41,607 nt of DNA from Bacteroidales bacterium (GCA_003150235.1 QAMW01000049.1:1-41607); one strand, 5' to 3'; positions 31,901-40,169 are shown, numbered from the stretch's first letter. Notes: generated from the letters alone by a model not told the origin. Program-made: numbers and translations.

Positions 31901-34636
31901 AATCGCATAACGGATATATTGGCGCTCGCCCGTAGTTCCATAAAGAATGTCGGTGACACGATCCTTAATGGTATAGTCGCTGACAGGAATCCATAAGATA
32001 GCATCCTTCACCGGGCAATCCTTGTCATAGGGACGGTATAAAGTTACTGTTGAGACTTTCGCAGAGTCAGCTAATTCCGGATTGGTAGTGCTGAATGTCA
32101 TGGAGTAGACACCTGACTTTATCTTAGACAGGTCGACCGAAGGTTTGTCGCTCATGAAATGCCCTTCGGCGACAACCGCGCTATCGCCATCGATGATTTT
32201 ATAGGCAATCTCTTCATTGACCGGCTTCCCGTTGAGGTCGGCGAGGGTCACATCAAGTTTTACGTTGTCCGATATGTCAAGCGACGATGGAAGGTTTGCG
32301 GCGAGGATATACGGTTTGCCGGTGGTGAAATTGCGGTCGGTCTGACGGTTTTCTCCGGTAGGAGAAGTTGATGTGAGCCGAGCGGTGAATATCCCGTCAA
32401 CTACGGGCGATGATGCAAGCAATGCCGCCGGGAAGCATACGGTGAACTCCCCTGCATCGTCAGTTGATACGGTCGTGGTATAGAATGACTGCCCGTTGCT
32501 GTTTCCCCACCAGAAGCGGAAACGGGGCGACACTTCAAGATCAGCCGTAACACTACATCCCGCTATTGGGAATCCGGAATAAGTCTCGGCTTTGCCTTTG
32601 AGGGTCACATCGCCTTTTGCGGGATAGTCACGTAACACATCGGTAACCTGAAGTTCGTAGGTTGGCAATTTATAGTCCGACACCATAAACGTGGTAGAAC
32701 CGTAGCTGTTCCACTGGTCTTTCTCTTTAGAATTTTGGAATACGAGTGAGTAATTACCGGTGAGTCCTTCGGTTGGAATTGAGAAAGAACCTTCAATTCT
32801 GCCAAATTCATCGGAAGTGACAATGAGGGTGTCCTTTACTTCGTAGTTGGCATCGCGCAGTGATACTTTGACAACAATTCCGGGAGCTACCACTGACGGC
32901 TTATTGGTGCTATAATGCTGCACAACCGCTCCCCATCTTACCGTGTCGCCCGGATGATATATGGCAAGATCGGTGTTACCCTGAACCATGTAAGAGTCGT
33001 GGCGCTCGGGAGTGTAGAAATAGGGAAGATAGCAAGGTTGAGCATAACGGTCATTGCCTTTTGTTGCATAAGCACGGTGTCCCGTACCTTTTATCTTTAC
33101 AACCGCACTGTCGGTCATGTAGTCTTTTGTGCGCTTGTCCGACAATATTTCAGTGACAGTCACATTGCCTTTTTCCGGCGCACCGGACTTGGGATTGGTG
33201 ATGTATGCCCAGCGGTCACCGCCGTATGCACCTGTACTTACGTTGAGCGATGTGCAGTGTACAATATCGAAAGCACGTCCGTAGGGATTGTCATTGCGTT
33301 CGCCTTTAAGGCTCGGATTGTCACGCTTCCCGTCAATCACCGGCACTATGATGTAGGCACCTGCTTTGTCCAGTACAAGCTTTTCCTTGGTCTTGCTAAA
33401 GAAAGGTGCGACAAGGTCGTTTTGCAGCCGGATGGTTTTTGTGAGTGTTGCCTGCGCCTTGCCTTTACGCATGTTGTACATGCTGTTGCCGGTAAGCGCA
33501 TTATAGGGCACATTGTAGATTTCTATCCTTGCCGAATTGACATTCTTGTTGTTAACTGTGATTGTGAGTGTATCACCCGGCACGATTGTGGAGTTGTATT
33601 CAAGATTAAGATTCTTGAGGGTGATATTGTCGATACAAAATTTGAGCCATTCGGCCCTGAAATATTTCGGATAGCGGTGCAGACATGCTGTTGCCGCGTC
33701 ATAAAACTTTCTGGTCTCGGCAGGAAATTCTTCGATGTCAAGACGGTGAGAATCTGTGCCGATGGCAATCAAAGCCTCGGTGGAGTAGGGCGATGCGCTG
33801 TAGGCATAGTACAATTCATATAGAAGTCTTGCCTTTTCCTTAGCGGGGTCGTCAACACCTTGCGCCACGAACTTGATGCGGCTTATGTCGGTATTGATAA
33901 ACGGGGCGGCATTGCCTTTATGAAAGTCGAGCAGCTGCTGGTATAGGGTAAGTATGCGTCGGGCGATAGGCGACTGATAGTTGAACGGTAGTGTGACATA
34001 GACATCGGAACGACAAAGCCAGCCGACCGGGAACATCCATTGTGACGGTGACAGCTGCTTTAAAATGTCGATTGACCGCCACGCCGCGAAGTCATACATG
34101 GTAGGATAAAATGGTTTCGAGTCATCCGCTATGGTTATGATGCCCGCATAGTCGGAGATTTTCTGCGATTTCAGCGCTTCGGGATGAGAGAGTGCTTCTT
34201 CTGTCAGACTAAGCAATTTTTCACGGAATTGCTCGCCGCTCCATAGCGAGTAATCCTCACCGGCGGCATTAGCCGGCAGCTTGCGGTTGTCATAAATCCA
34301 GCGGTTTGCCTGATATAGGGCAGTGTATATGTCGGCTTGCAGGAGGGAGAGCATGGCACGAGTGGTAACATCCTTTTCACGCCCCGCGATGTCGGCGATT
34401 TTATTCAGCACAGGCTGCATGCTGTCATTGTCCACGGCTTTCTCAGCGAGGCTATAGTCGATGAGTGCCCTTACAAGCAATTTCCCGTCGCCGTCGGCAA
34501 GAGCCTTGTCAAGCGAGGCAAGGGCGTTTTTGCTGACTGTCTTCGGATACGCGAAGTCAGGCTTTGAATATTGTGCGTTGACGTTCATTGTTACGGTTAA
34601 CAATAGCAGTGATAGTAAAAAAATCGCCTTTTTCAT
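28907..34636 (-). CDS. alpha-2-macroglobulin family protein without thioester
   Basis: 1909 residues. Signal peptide to about 21 (MNVNAQ), an alpha-helical N-terminal region to about 340, then MG-type beta domains. The MG2 domain is near 560-660 (LAIYHPGDTVRWGAVVQHYS through LTGNYSLVFQNS). An acidic Glu/Ala-rich linker is near 1110-1160, the A2M domain near 1165-1215 (LAFFRPMLTTDSDGNLSFSF, then WQLRALAF), and a helical TED-like domain near 1320-1640. No Cys-x-Glu-Gln thioester motif occurs anywhere; where it is expected (LPGLRKEEAKDALSASAAIF) there is no Cys. Bacterial homologues are periplasmic proteins thought to trap proteases or to work with penicillin-binding proteins; without a thioester, covalent trapping is unlikely. 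The SGNH hydrolase is coupled downstream. Confidence 0.9.
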   Translation of the reverse strand: MKKAIFLLSLLLLTVTMNVNAQYSKPDFAYPKTVSKNALASLDKALADGDGKLLVRALIDYSLAEKAVDNDSMQPVLNKIADIAGREKDVTTRAMLSLLQADIYTALYQANRWIYDNRKLPANAAGEDYSLWSGEQFREKLLSLTEEALSHPEALKSQKISDYAGIITIADDSKPFYPTMYDFAAWRSIDILKQLSPSQWMFPVGWLCRSDVYVTLPFNYQSPIARRILTLYQQLLDFHKGNAAPFINTDISRIKFVAQGVDDPAKEKARLLYELYYAYSASPYSTEALIAIGTDSHRLDIEEFPAETRKFYDAATACLHRYPKYFRAEWLKFCIDNITLKNLNLEYNSTIVPGDTLTITVNNKNVNSARIEIYNVPYNALTGNSMYNMRKGKAQATLTKTIRLQNDLVAPFFSKTKEKLVLDKAGAYIIVPVIDGKRDNPSLKGERNDNPYGRAFDIVHCTSLNVSTGAYGGDRWAYITNPKSGAPEKGNVTVTEILSDKRTKDYMTDSAVVKIKGTGHRAYATKGNDRYAQPCYLPYFYTPERHDSYMVQGNTDLAIYHPGDTVRWGAVVQHYSTNKPSVVAPGIVVKVSLRDANYEVKDTLIVTSDEFGRIEGSFSIPTEGLTGNYSLVFQNSKEKDQWNSYGSTTFMVSDYKLPTYELQVTDVLRDYPAKGDVTLKGKAETYSGFPIAGCSVTADLEVSPRFRFWWGNSNGQSFYTTTVSTDDAGEFTVCFPAALLASSPVVDGIFTARLTSTSPTGENRQTDRNFTTGKPYILAANLPSSLDISDNVKLDVTLADLNGKPVNEEIAYKIIDGDSAVVAEGHFMSDKPSVDLSKIKSGVYSMTFSTTNPELADSAKVSTVTLYRPYDKDCPVKDAILWIPVSDYTIKDRVTDILYGTTGERQYIRYAIASDTAMIEQGWLEVEAGMHRFTYRLPDGIDKVRITLATNYDYRYESSDINVVTDASIKRINLAIESFRDKIVPGNEEKWTFTVRDRNGAGVKSAIILDMYAKALDALHPQRLFIAPRGMATTIFYTNFTGFDRLSSNDIIWYNWFKLEKCPAITAPAFDLWGQRWSRDIRIRGYGARPTATGAMFRSLAKSDDAEDAIVEEEMSYDMAAPMVAEHKMAVSVNADAGNSVENVEEEAAEPTAGKPDNFQYRAAETPLAFFRPMLTTDSDGNLSFSFTAPNANTTWQLRALAFTKDLLVTDLAREILSNKPIMVQPNMPRFLRTGDKALVKASIMNNSDSTATVNTVVELFDPFSGAIFTTYNYNSVIEAGKSAVVSTAVNATTDMTALGYRIKSSTDTYADGEQSVIPVLSSIAPVIDTYPFYISPDSTAFEMQLPAMAADASVTLQFCNNPSWYVVTALPGLRKEEAKDALSASAAIFSAAIADGILKSDRNIAEAIKMWNESDRSDSTLVSMLERNSDLKTILLNCTPWVMDAKSDTERMERLALLFDPGMIADTYEKAIRQLAMLEAPRGGWSWIGQVKDPSPWITENIIGMMGKLKRLGFLPANKRLDEMIRRGVEYLDRDAAKTIKEYPQSTDLSYAVIRLDYPEIALPAGAQCMVNNTVAEVNARWKQYGVTEKALAATLLYGHKYRTAARNILASLREYATTTSQKGMWWASLDDMTVWSMGKVAATSLILEAFNTIEPQSPDVEHIRQWLILQKEAKNWGTSVATSDAIAAILLSGKNMTVPVSVPVVKVGDKNVTPDSVDSLLGYFRRDISSLNPSGAMLTVAKQKDIPSWGAVFCRYRSEVSEIKAASCDDVSIEKKLFVKSADGNQTVWLDADTVKVGDVVQVNLTIITKRDMDYVAIIDDRGACFEPVEQLPQPLYAEGICFYRENRDEATSIFVTHLPKGIYRLSYELYVNNAGRYSAGVASIQSQYAPALSAHSAGAIINVEEQ

Positions 34637-34652
34637 AATAGTAATAATATAA

Positions 34653-34985
34653 TATTGGCGCGAAAGGTTCGCGCCAATAGTTGTTTATGGTTTAGGGTTT
34701 ATAGTTTAGCCCTTAATGTGGTGACACCTTAATGCTGTTGACTTAGGACGCATGAGTCGTAAATCCCCGGAAGGGGATTCTTCTTGTCGGGTATTAGTAC
34801 ACATTTATGCAACCCGTTTCAGGGTTGTATAGTGTGGTAGGGCTTGCGCTCCACGGATGCCCACTCCGGGGCTACCCGCGGTTAACTCTATCTTGCCCGT
34901 TCCGGGCAAAATCCTTAAGCTAATAGCATTAAGGCACGTCCCTACATCATGGCGTTTTTGCCACCCATTCCTGTTTCAGATTAAA
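34653..34985. repeat. palindromic REP-like repeat cluster
   Basis: This 359-nt gap between two minus-strand genes holds at least four strong stem-loops and no ORF with coding character. ATTGGCGCGAA pairs with TTCGCGCCAAT (about 34654-34678), AATCCCC with GGGGATT across a GGAA loop (about 34765-34782), AACCCG with CGGGTT-like sequence near 34810-34827, and GCCCG with CGGGC near 34896-34908. CCGGGGCTACCCGCGG lies near 34866-34881. The mixture recalls palindromic intergenic repeats spread through Bacteroidetes genomes. The first hairpin could also affect the alpha-2-macroglobulin message. Confidence 0.6.
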
Positions 34986-34995
34986 TCGTGTCAAT

Positions 34996-35487
34996 TTACT
35001 TTTTACCGGCTTTTGCCTTGGAATGTTCCTTCATCAACTTATCGGTGAATTTTCGTTCCGCCCGTTTTAGCTTAAACAGCTGTTCCGGGGTGAGTACGGT
35101 CTTGAATTTTGCGAAATATTGCTTTTCGATAGCCCCTTCCTTGCTTTTGGTCTCATACATGACTTCGGCGGCTTTTTCATATTCGATGTCGGAGACTTTC
35201 CCTGTGCTCTTGGCAATTTTGCGCTCGAGACCGCGCGCCTCACGGTTAATCTTAAATATGGCACCGTCCATCTCGTCGTACATCGGGAAGAATTTCGCCT
35301 CCTGCTCCTTGGTCAGGTTAAGCTCTTTAGCGAGGAAGCTGTGCTTATACTGGCGCAATTCCTCGAACCATTCCTTGCGGTCGATATTCTTTTTGTTGTT
35401 ATTGTCGTCGGCATAGCCGGGTAGCGCGAAAAGTATTGTCGCGATAAGCAATAGCAGTATGTTCTTTCGGTTCATATAGGTCGTCAT
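34996..35487 (-). CDS. Spy/CpxP-like periplasmic protein
   Basis: 163 residues (the ATG at 35487; an alternative MNRKN start lies at 35475). Signal peptide ending near 25 (LPGYADD). The mature part is all-helical and charged, with two LTxxQ-type elements, LNLTKEQEAKFFPMYDEMD and VLTPEQLFKLKRAERKF, as in the CpxP/Spy and metal-resistance sensor families. Such proteins act as periplasmic chaperones or stress sensors. It overlaps the anti-sigma-like gene by 4 nt (ATGA) and is the last gene of the sigma-factor operon, so it is probably an envelope-stress component. Confidence 0.8.
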   Translation of the reverse strand: MTTYMNRKNILLLLIATILFALPGYADDNNNKKNIDRKEWFEELRQYKHSFLAKELNLTKEQEAKFFPMYDEMDGAIFKINREARGLERKIAKSTGKVSDIEYEKAAEVMYETKSKEGAIEKQYFAKFKTVLTPEQLFKLKRAERKFTDKLMKEHSKAKAGKK

Positions 35488-35867
35488 TTGAAGTTTGCCA
35501 ATGTCACGCCGTCATCATACATTCCCTCGATTACGTCATATTCGTCAATCTGATCCTGCATGTAATAGTCATAAAAATTATCACTTTGGAGCACAGTGGC
35601 GATGACGGGGTTGTCGCTCATGTGGGTCGAACCTCGACCGCTTATATCATTGAATATCCACATCATGAGCCATATACCACAGAACATTGCCGCCATATAT
35701 ACATAGGGACGGCAGCGCTGCCACCATGTGCGCGGAAGAATCTTTTCCTGTTTCTTTTCGGGAATCTGCTCCATCATACGCGAGGCAAAATCAGCAAAGT
35801 ACCCCTCGGGAACAGTCATCCCCGACCGTCGGTCGACCTGCTTTAGTATGTCATTGTCATGTGCCAT
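35484..35867 (-). CDS. single-pass membrane protein, probable anti-sigma factor
   Basis: 127 residues. A cytoplasmic N-terminal part (about 1-55, with VPEGYFADFASRMMEQIPEK, a segment typical of small Bacteroidetes proteins beside ECF sigma genes), one membrane helix at about 55-71 (YVYMAAMFCGIWLMMWIF), and an acidic periplasmic tail. It is encoded 44 nt after the sigma gene and overlaps the Spy-like gene. Position and topology suggest that it holds the sigma factor at the membrane; there is no canonical zinc-binding anti-sigma motif. Confidence 0.65.
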   Translation of the reverse strand: MAHDNDILKQVDRRSGMTVPEGYFADFASRMMEQIPEKKQEKILPRTWWQRCRPYVYMAAMFCGIWLMMWIFNDISGRGSTHMSDNPVIATVLQSDNFYDYYMQDQIDEYDVIEGMYDDGVTLANFK

Positions 35868-35911
35868 ATCGTATAATTTTTTATTGTATGACTAAAAATG
35901 TGGTCAATGGT

Positions 35912-36472
35912 TTAATCGTTGTCGGCAAAATATTGCTCGATTTTCTTTGCCGCGAGGTGGTAGGAGGCTTTCAGTGCGCCTACCGAAGTGCCGAGTACTT
36001 CAGACATGTCTTCATATTTCATTTCGTCATAATAGCGCATATTGAACACAAGCCGCTGTTTTTCAGGCAATGTGGCGATTGCCTTGCGCAGCTTCAACGC
36101 GAGTTCATCGCCGTCGATGAAAGTATCGGCTTCAATCATGTTGACGAGATGTGACTCTTCATCATCAAGCGACAGGTTGAGGCGTTTGCGTTCGCGGGCA
36201 AGAAATGTTATACTTTCATTTATTGCAATCTTGTAAAGCCATGTCGACAGTTTTGCCTCGCCACGGAAATTTTCAATAGAGCTCCATGCCTTCATGAATG
36301 TGTTTTGTAGAAGGTCGTCGGCATCCTCGTGGCTTTCCACCATAAGGCGTATCTGCCAGTAAAGCGGCTCTCCGTAAAGCTTGATTACTTCCCCGAAAGC
36401 ATCACGGCAGGTAGCGGGGTCGCGAAGCCTCGCCACAAGCTCAGGATTTTCTTTCACAAATTCTTTGCTCAT
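35912..36472 (-). CDS. ECF-type RNA polymerase sigma factor
   Basis: 186 residues. Region 2 covers about 25-95 (DADDLLQNTFMKAWSSIENF, EAKLSTWLYKIAINESITFL) and region 4 about 125-180 (LPEKQRLVFNMRYYDEMKYE, SEVLGTSVGALKASYHLAAK). There are no other sigma regions, so it belongs to the extracytoplasmic-function group. It should direct RNA polymerase to a small envelope regulon. It is the first gene of an operon with the anti-sigma-like and Spy-like genes. Its own promoter looks like the housekeeping type (36492-36522). Confidence 0.93.
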   Translation of the reverse strand: MSKEFVKENPELVARLRDPATCRDAFGEVIKLYGEPLYWQIRLMVESHEDADDLLQNTFMKAWSSIENFRGEAKLSTWLYKIAINESITFLARERKRLNLSLDDEESHLVNMIEADTFIDGDELALKLRKAIATLPEKQRLVFNMRYYDEMKYEDMSEVLGTSVGALKASYHLAAKKIEQYFADND

Positions 36473-36491
36473 TGTCTGATACTTTGTCTTA

Positions 36492-36522
36492 CAAATTTAG
36501 GCATTTCAATCCACTCCCGCAA
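36492..36522 (-). promoter_or_regulatory. promoter of the sigma-factor operon
   Basis: On the minus strand, TTG at 36522-36520, a 20-nt spacer, then TAAATTTG (TAnnTTTG) at 36499-36492, about 19 nt upstream of the ATG at 36472. Confidence 0.65.
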
Positions 36523-36597
36523 ATTTCGCTGTCACCTATTGCGAGCGGGGAGGGAATGTAGTGTGCCGGTGCTTCTCGGCGCTATATGAAATGTAAT

Positions 36598-36635
36598 AAA
36601 AAGAGGATGTATCAATTTTGATACATCCTCTTTTT
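36598..36635 (-). terminator. terminator of the ferredoxin gene
   Basis: An 18-bp perfect stem (36598-36615 with 36618-36635), A-rich on one side and ending in TTTTT on the other, 21 nt downstream of the ferredoxin stop. The symmetry would allow function in both directions. Confidence 0.85.
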
Positions 36636-36656
36636 ATTGTTGCCGTATAGCTTCAA

Positions 36657-36827
36657 TTATTCGCCGGGGATAATTGCTTCGCTGGGGCAAACTTCTGCGC
36701 AGCTGCCACACTCGATGCAAGTATCGGGATCGATGTGATAGATGTCGCCTTCAGAGATTGCTTCAACGGGACACACGGGAAGACAGGTGCCGCAAGCTAC
36801 ACACTTATCAGTGATTACGTAAGCCAT
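36657..36827 (-). CDS. 2[4Fe-4S] ferredoxin
   Basis: 56 residues. The two cluster motifs are CVACGTCLPVCP and CIECGSCAEVCP, both C-x2-C-x2-C-x3-C-P, each followed by an EAI segment as in clostridial-type ferredoxins. It begins MAYVITDKC. Such proteins shuttle electrons between, for example, pyruvate:ferredoxin oxidoreductase and hydrogenase or Rnf in anaerobes, in the cytosol. Single-gene unit: a -7 box TAACTTTG at 36889-36882 (minus; no good -33) and a strong terminator at 36598-36635. Confidence 0.95.
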   Translation of the reverse strand: MAYVITDKCVACGTCLPVCPVEAISEGDIYHIDPDTCIECGSCAEVCPSEAIIPGE

Positions 36828-36928
36828 GATTAATTAGAATTTAGATATTATACGATAATTGTTTATGATTGCTTTACAATGCAAAGTTATATCTTTTATT
36901 TTAAAATCATAGACTTTTCACGAAAAAT

Positions 36929-37624
36929 TTACTTTACGAGCACCTTTCCGCTAAGTGCGCCAGCCTTGTAAAGATATACGCCGGGTGCAAGACGGTCGAG
37001 TGAAAGCGAACCGTGACCGTTGACTGTGCGCTCGAGCACTGTAGCCCCGTTTATTGAATATACATCGAGCTTGGTACCTTCGGGTACATTGTACTCAAGG
37101 ATATTGCCGGCGGCGAGATTCACGAAATTGCCGTCGCCTGCTACATTGTCAATTCCGGCAGTATTACCGTCAAATACAAGTGTAAAATGGAATCTTTGTC
37201 TGAGTTTTACGGTGACAGTTACATCAACCGATGTCTTTTCAGGCACGGTGTTTTGGTCGATAGCTGTAAAATCTTCATATTCGATGTCGAGTTTTTCAGC
37301 TTTGTTGGCTTTAAGATCAAAAGTATAAGAAATTACATCGAAACCGTTGTCAAGTACGGGTGATTTGCAGATGCCGTAGCAAAATTTTACCGGACTACCA
37401 GGCTGGCATGATGTCTTTATGTCGCAACTGACATCTTCAGAAGAACTTAAAGCTATTTCAGGCACTGACTTCCAGAATGGTGCGCCGTCTACTCCATAAG
37501 AGTATCCAACGGTTACGGTACCATCATTTTCTACCGGTTTGCCGTCTACTGTGCAGGTAAAATCCTGTGCATTAACTGCAATTGCGCATATAATGCTGAT
37601 AATAAGAGTAAAAATTTTATTCAT
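36929..37624 (-). CDS. secreted protein with C-terminal sorting-like domain
   Basis: 231 residues. Signal peptide to about 19 (AVNAQ), a beta-rich mature domain with four Cys in the first ~110 residues, and a C-terminal ~75 residues of the form KLDVYSINGATVLERTV then LAPGVYLYKAGALSGKVLVK. That ending is the pattern of Bacteroidetes type IX secretion sorting domains (type A-like). It is the last gene of a four-gene operon, 20 nt after the Omp28-like gene. It is probably exported and surface-linked; whether this organism has a full type IX system cannot be seen here. Confidence 0.75.
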   Translation of the reverse strand: MNKIFTLIISIICAIAVNAQDFTCTVDGKPVENDGTVTVGYSYGVDGAPFWKSVPEIALSSSEDVSCDIKTSCQPGSPVKFCYGICKSPVLDNGFDVISYTFDLKANKAEKLDIEYEDFTAIDQNTVPEKTSVDVTVTVKLRQRFHFTLVFDGNTAGIDNVAGDGNFVNLAAGNILEYNVPEGTKLDVYSINGATVLERTVNGHGSLSLDRLAPGVYLYKAGALSGKVLVK

Positions 37625-37644
37625 CTTTATTTAGAATTATGATA

Positions 37645-38475
37645 TTATTCTGTGATGTTTGAAGTTGTTACTTTGCATTCGGCAGCTTGGAGCACACCCT
37701 CGTCGGAATTATAAACAAACGCGACTACCGACAGGTTTGCGGGGATCCAGTTTCCTTTTAATGTAATTTCATTGGAAATCGTTTGCGGCTCACGGGTTAT
37801 GAGGGCGATTTCTTCACCCCAAGTACCGTTGACAGCCGCTCTGAATACATGATTGTGAACGTAGTCCGGTTTGTAGGAGAAGCCGGTTTCAGAAGGATTG
37901 CCGCTCTGGGGTGCAATTATGCCACTTTCAGTAATCCAAAGTTGGAGATAGCCGTCAATGTTGGCTCCGGGGGTGAGTCCGGTGTTAATGGATATCTTTT
38001 GGGTATCAGCATCGTAGTTAGCTGTCAGTTCAATATCAACAAGTGACGGTTTTTCCATCTCTTGACGGATTATTGCCTGCCATTCCGAGTGCATTTTTAT
38101 GCCGCTTGTACGGTTTACGATGCCGCTTGGATAATCGGTGATGTTCCAGTTGGAGGCATATTCATTCCCTTCATCTACTCTAAGCCCTGTTATATTGGGA
38201 TTCTCATTTTCCCCAATGGACTGTCGTCCGGCGTGGATGCTTACTGCGACAACATTTTCGCCGTATTGTTCTACTATATTTTCAATAGTTCTATGTGCCA
38301 ACGGACAGTTGGTGCAGAATTGTCCCGTAAATTCCTCGAGAAGCACTGTGCGCTTCGCGGTGATTTCACCCATGTCGATGTAGCGTTCATTCTCCTTGAC
38401 CTCATCGCAGGAGGTTAGGATTATGCCCGGTATCGCTATTGCGGCAAGTGCCGTAGTTATTCCAAAAAATTTCAT
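37645..38475 (-). CDS. Omp28-like lipoprotein with thioredoxin-type CxxC
   Basis: 276 residues with a lipoprotein signal peptide (GIILTSC, Cys23). Near 44-63 it reads VLLEEFTGQFCTNCPLAHRT, the thioredoxin-like beginning of Omp28-related proteins with a CTNC pair, followed by VVAVSIHAG and a GIVNRTSG cis-Pro-like region. The second half is beta-rich. Omp28 proteins are outer-membrane lipoproteins first described in Porphyromonas. Together with the TlpA-like gene two positions upstream it suggests thiol-disulfide chemistry on exported proteins. Confidence 0.82.
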   Translation of the reverse strand: MKFFGITTALAAIAIPGIILTSCDEVKENERYIDMGEITAKRTVLLEEFTGQFCTNCPLAHRTIENIVEQYGENVVAVSIHAGRQSIGENENPNITGLRVDEGNEYASNWNITDYPSGIVNRTSGIKMHSEWQAIIRQEMEKPSLVDIELTANYDADTQKISINTGLTPGANIDGYLQLWITESGIIAPQSGNPSETGFSYKPDYVHNHVFRAAVNGTWGEEIALITREPQTISNEITLKGNWIPANLSVVAFVYNSDEGVLQAAECKVTTSNITE

Positions 38476-38493
38476 AGTGTGTTTTCTCCCTGT

Positions 38494-40143
38494 TTAAAAA
38501 TTGTAATTGTAAGAAATGTTGACACCTTGTGTCTCCGGCACGTATCGGCACACACCGCCCGAGCAATTGTAGCCGGCGCGGGTTCTTCCATAGCCTATCA
38601 TAAGTCGGTTTGACTTATATGTGCCGGTCACCGATGCCATATAATAATGTGTACCTGTGTCACCGCAGTTCCATTGGTCGCTCACGCTGAACATAAGATA
38701 GGGTAGTACCGATAATTCAAGCAATCCGTAAGCCCAGTCTTTCTGGTCCTGGCGGGTGGTGAGATATTGCAGCTCGCCGCGCAGGGTGAGTTTCTTGTTG
38801 AATTTGTATTTGCCTTCCGCCACGAAGATGTTGGCGTTGACCATTCCGCCGTGACCTTCAACTACCATCTGGTTGTAGCGCTGGTTCATGTACATGAAGT
38901 TGAAGTTGAAGTCACGGGTAAAACGCTTTTCAAACTGCAGGTTGATGTCCTGATAGTACAGATCGCCCATGCCGAAGAATTTGCATTTGTCACCGTCAGT
39001 GCCATATTCCGATCCGTTGAAAGTGGGCTGCTTTTCGTGATGCAGTCCGCGGATGTAACTTACATATAGTTTCAGCTTGGTGCCATATTTGCCGCCGAGC
39101 GCGGTTTTGCGCTTGAACGTGTAGGCAAATGCTCCCTGAAATGCCCATTCTCCCGGAGCAGCCTGGGTAGCGTATGGGTACATTGCTGCCAGAGCATAGG
39201 TGTGCTGGTAGGCAAATGCAGGCATATTGTTGATGAATGCCGAGGTGAGTTTCATCGACCGCTGGCTGCGGAATGCCATGTTTTCCGAGCGTTTCGCCTG
39301 CACAAGTGCGCTCCATCCTGTCTTTGAATATGATGCGGAGAGCATCACGGCTGTGCCGTGGCGATAGGTGTAGTTATTGTCAAGAGAGGGGTCGGGGGCT
39401 TTCCACGCAAATTCGCCGAGCAGGTCAAGACCGCTGCGGTAGAAATGGGTGCGGGCGTCGAAAGCGTTTACTGTCTTTGGCAGGTTAAGGCGGTAGTTTG
39501 TGCCCGGCACCATGATTGTCTCGTCGTCTTCATGACGTAACACCCATGAGCCGCCGAGAGTCCAGATTATGTTATGGTCACGCAGCCCCTTGATATGTTC
39601 CTGCATGTCCCATTCGAGGTCGGCTCCATATACCTGCGAGTGCTTGCTCCAGTCCCAGAAGCGTCGCTGCAGACCTCCGAGTACGGTGAAACGGAGTCCC
39701 GGGAGGGAGTTGACTTTCAATCGTCCGCCCCTTATCGAGTTGTCGATACCGAGACTGCGCTCTTCATAGGTGCGCAGGATAAATCCGCTTCCGAATTGCT
39801 CGTAGAAATCACCGGCGGTAAGCTCCAGTCCTTTATATTTGCCCTTTACATATATGTTAGGCAAGCCCCATCCCTGAAAGTCGGGCTCAAAGCCGGGCAA
39901 CGGGTGGTCGAGATACTCGACACGCAATCCGGCGTCGACATATTTGCTTATGAGTCCTACATCGGCGTATGTGTTGGTCAGGAAATCGCTGTGATGTTCC
40001 TGGTCATTCATGTCCTTGTAGGGCTTGGTGGGGAAAAGGTTGTCGCTTTGTACGCTACCGTGCACCGCAACACTGTTTTGGGCGGATGCGTTAAATGCCA
40101 TCGCTCCGATTGTGAGCAATGCGAGTGGTCCGGTCAACTTCAT
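38494..40143 (-). CDS. DUF6029 family outer-membrane protein
   Basis: 549 residues. Signal peptide to about 21 (FNASAQ), then many aromatic amphipathic strands: YIDV-like repeats such as GLELTAGDFYEQFGSGFILR, LRFTVLGGLQRRFWDW, YSKTGWSALVQAKRSENMAF, LGGKYGTKLKLYVSYIRGLH, FNFNFMYMNQRYNQMVVEG, ending in ISYNYNF with a terminal Phe. This is an outer-membrane beta-barrel and matches DUF6029. It lies between the TlpA-like and Omp28-like genes in one operon (gaps 26 and 18 nt). Substrate or role unknown. Confidence 0.8.
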   Translation of the reverse strand: MKLTGPLALLTIGAMAFNASAQNSVAVHGSVQSDNLFPTKPYKDMNDQEHHSDFLTNTYADVGLISKYVDAGLRVEYLDHPLPGFEPDFQGWGLPNIYVKGKYKGLELTAGDFYEQFGSGFILRTYEERSLGIDNSIRGGRLKVNSLPGLRFTVLGGLQRRFWDWSKHSQVYGADLEWDMQEHIKGLRDHNIIWTLGGSWVLRHEDDETIMVPGTNYRLNLPKTVNAFDARTHFYRSGLDLLGEFAWKAPDPSLDNNYTYRHGTAVMLSASYSKTGWSALVQAKRSENMAFRSQRSMKLTSAFINNMPAFAYQHTYALAAMYPYATQAAPGEWAFQGAFAYTFKRKTALGGKYGTKLKLYVSYIRGLHHEKQPTFNGSEYGTDGDKCKFFGMGDLYYQDINLQFEKRFTRDFNFNFMYMNQRYNQMVVEGHGGMVNANIFVAEGKYKFNKKLTLRGELQYLTTRQDQKDWAYGLLELSVLPYLMFSVSDQWNCGDTGTHYYMASVTGTYKSNRLMIGYGRTRAGYNCSGGVCRYVPETQGVNISYNYNF

Positions 40144-40169
40144 TATGGCAGGAAATGAATAGATGATAT

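Noticed and set aside
32915..33823. 302-codon plus-strand frame opposite the alpha-2-macroglobulin gene
   Set aside because: It is an antisense shadow of a well-supported 1909-codon gene, with Cys/Val/Tyr-rich composition typical of such frames.
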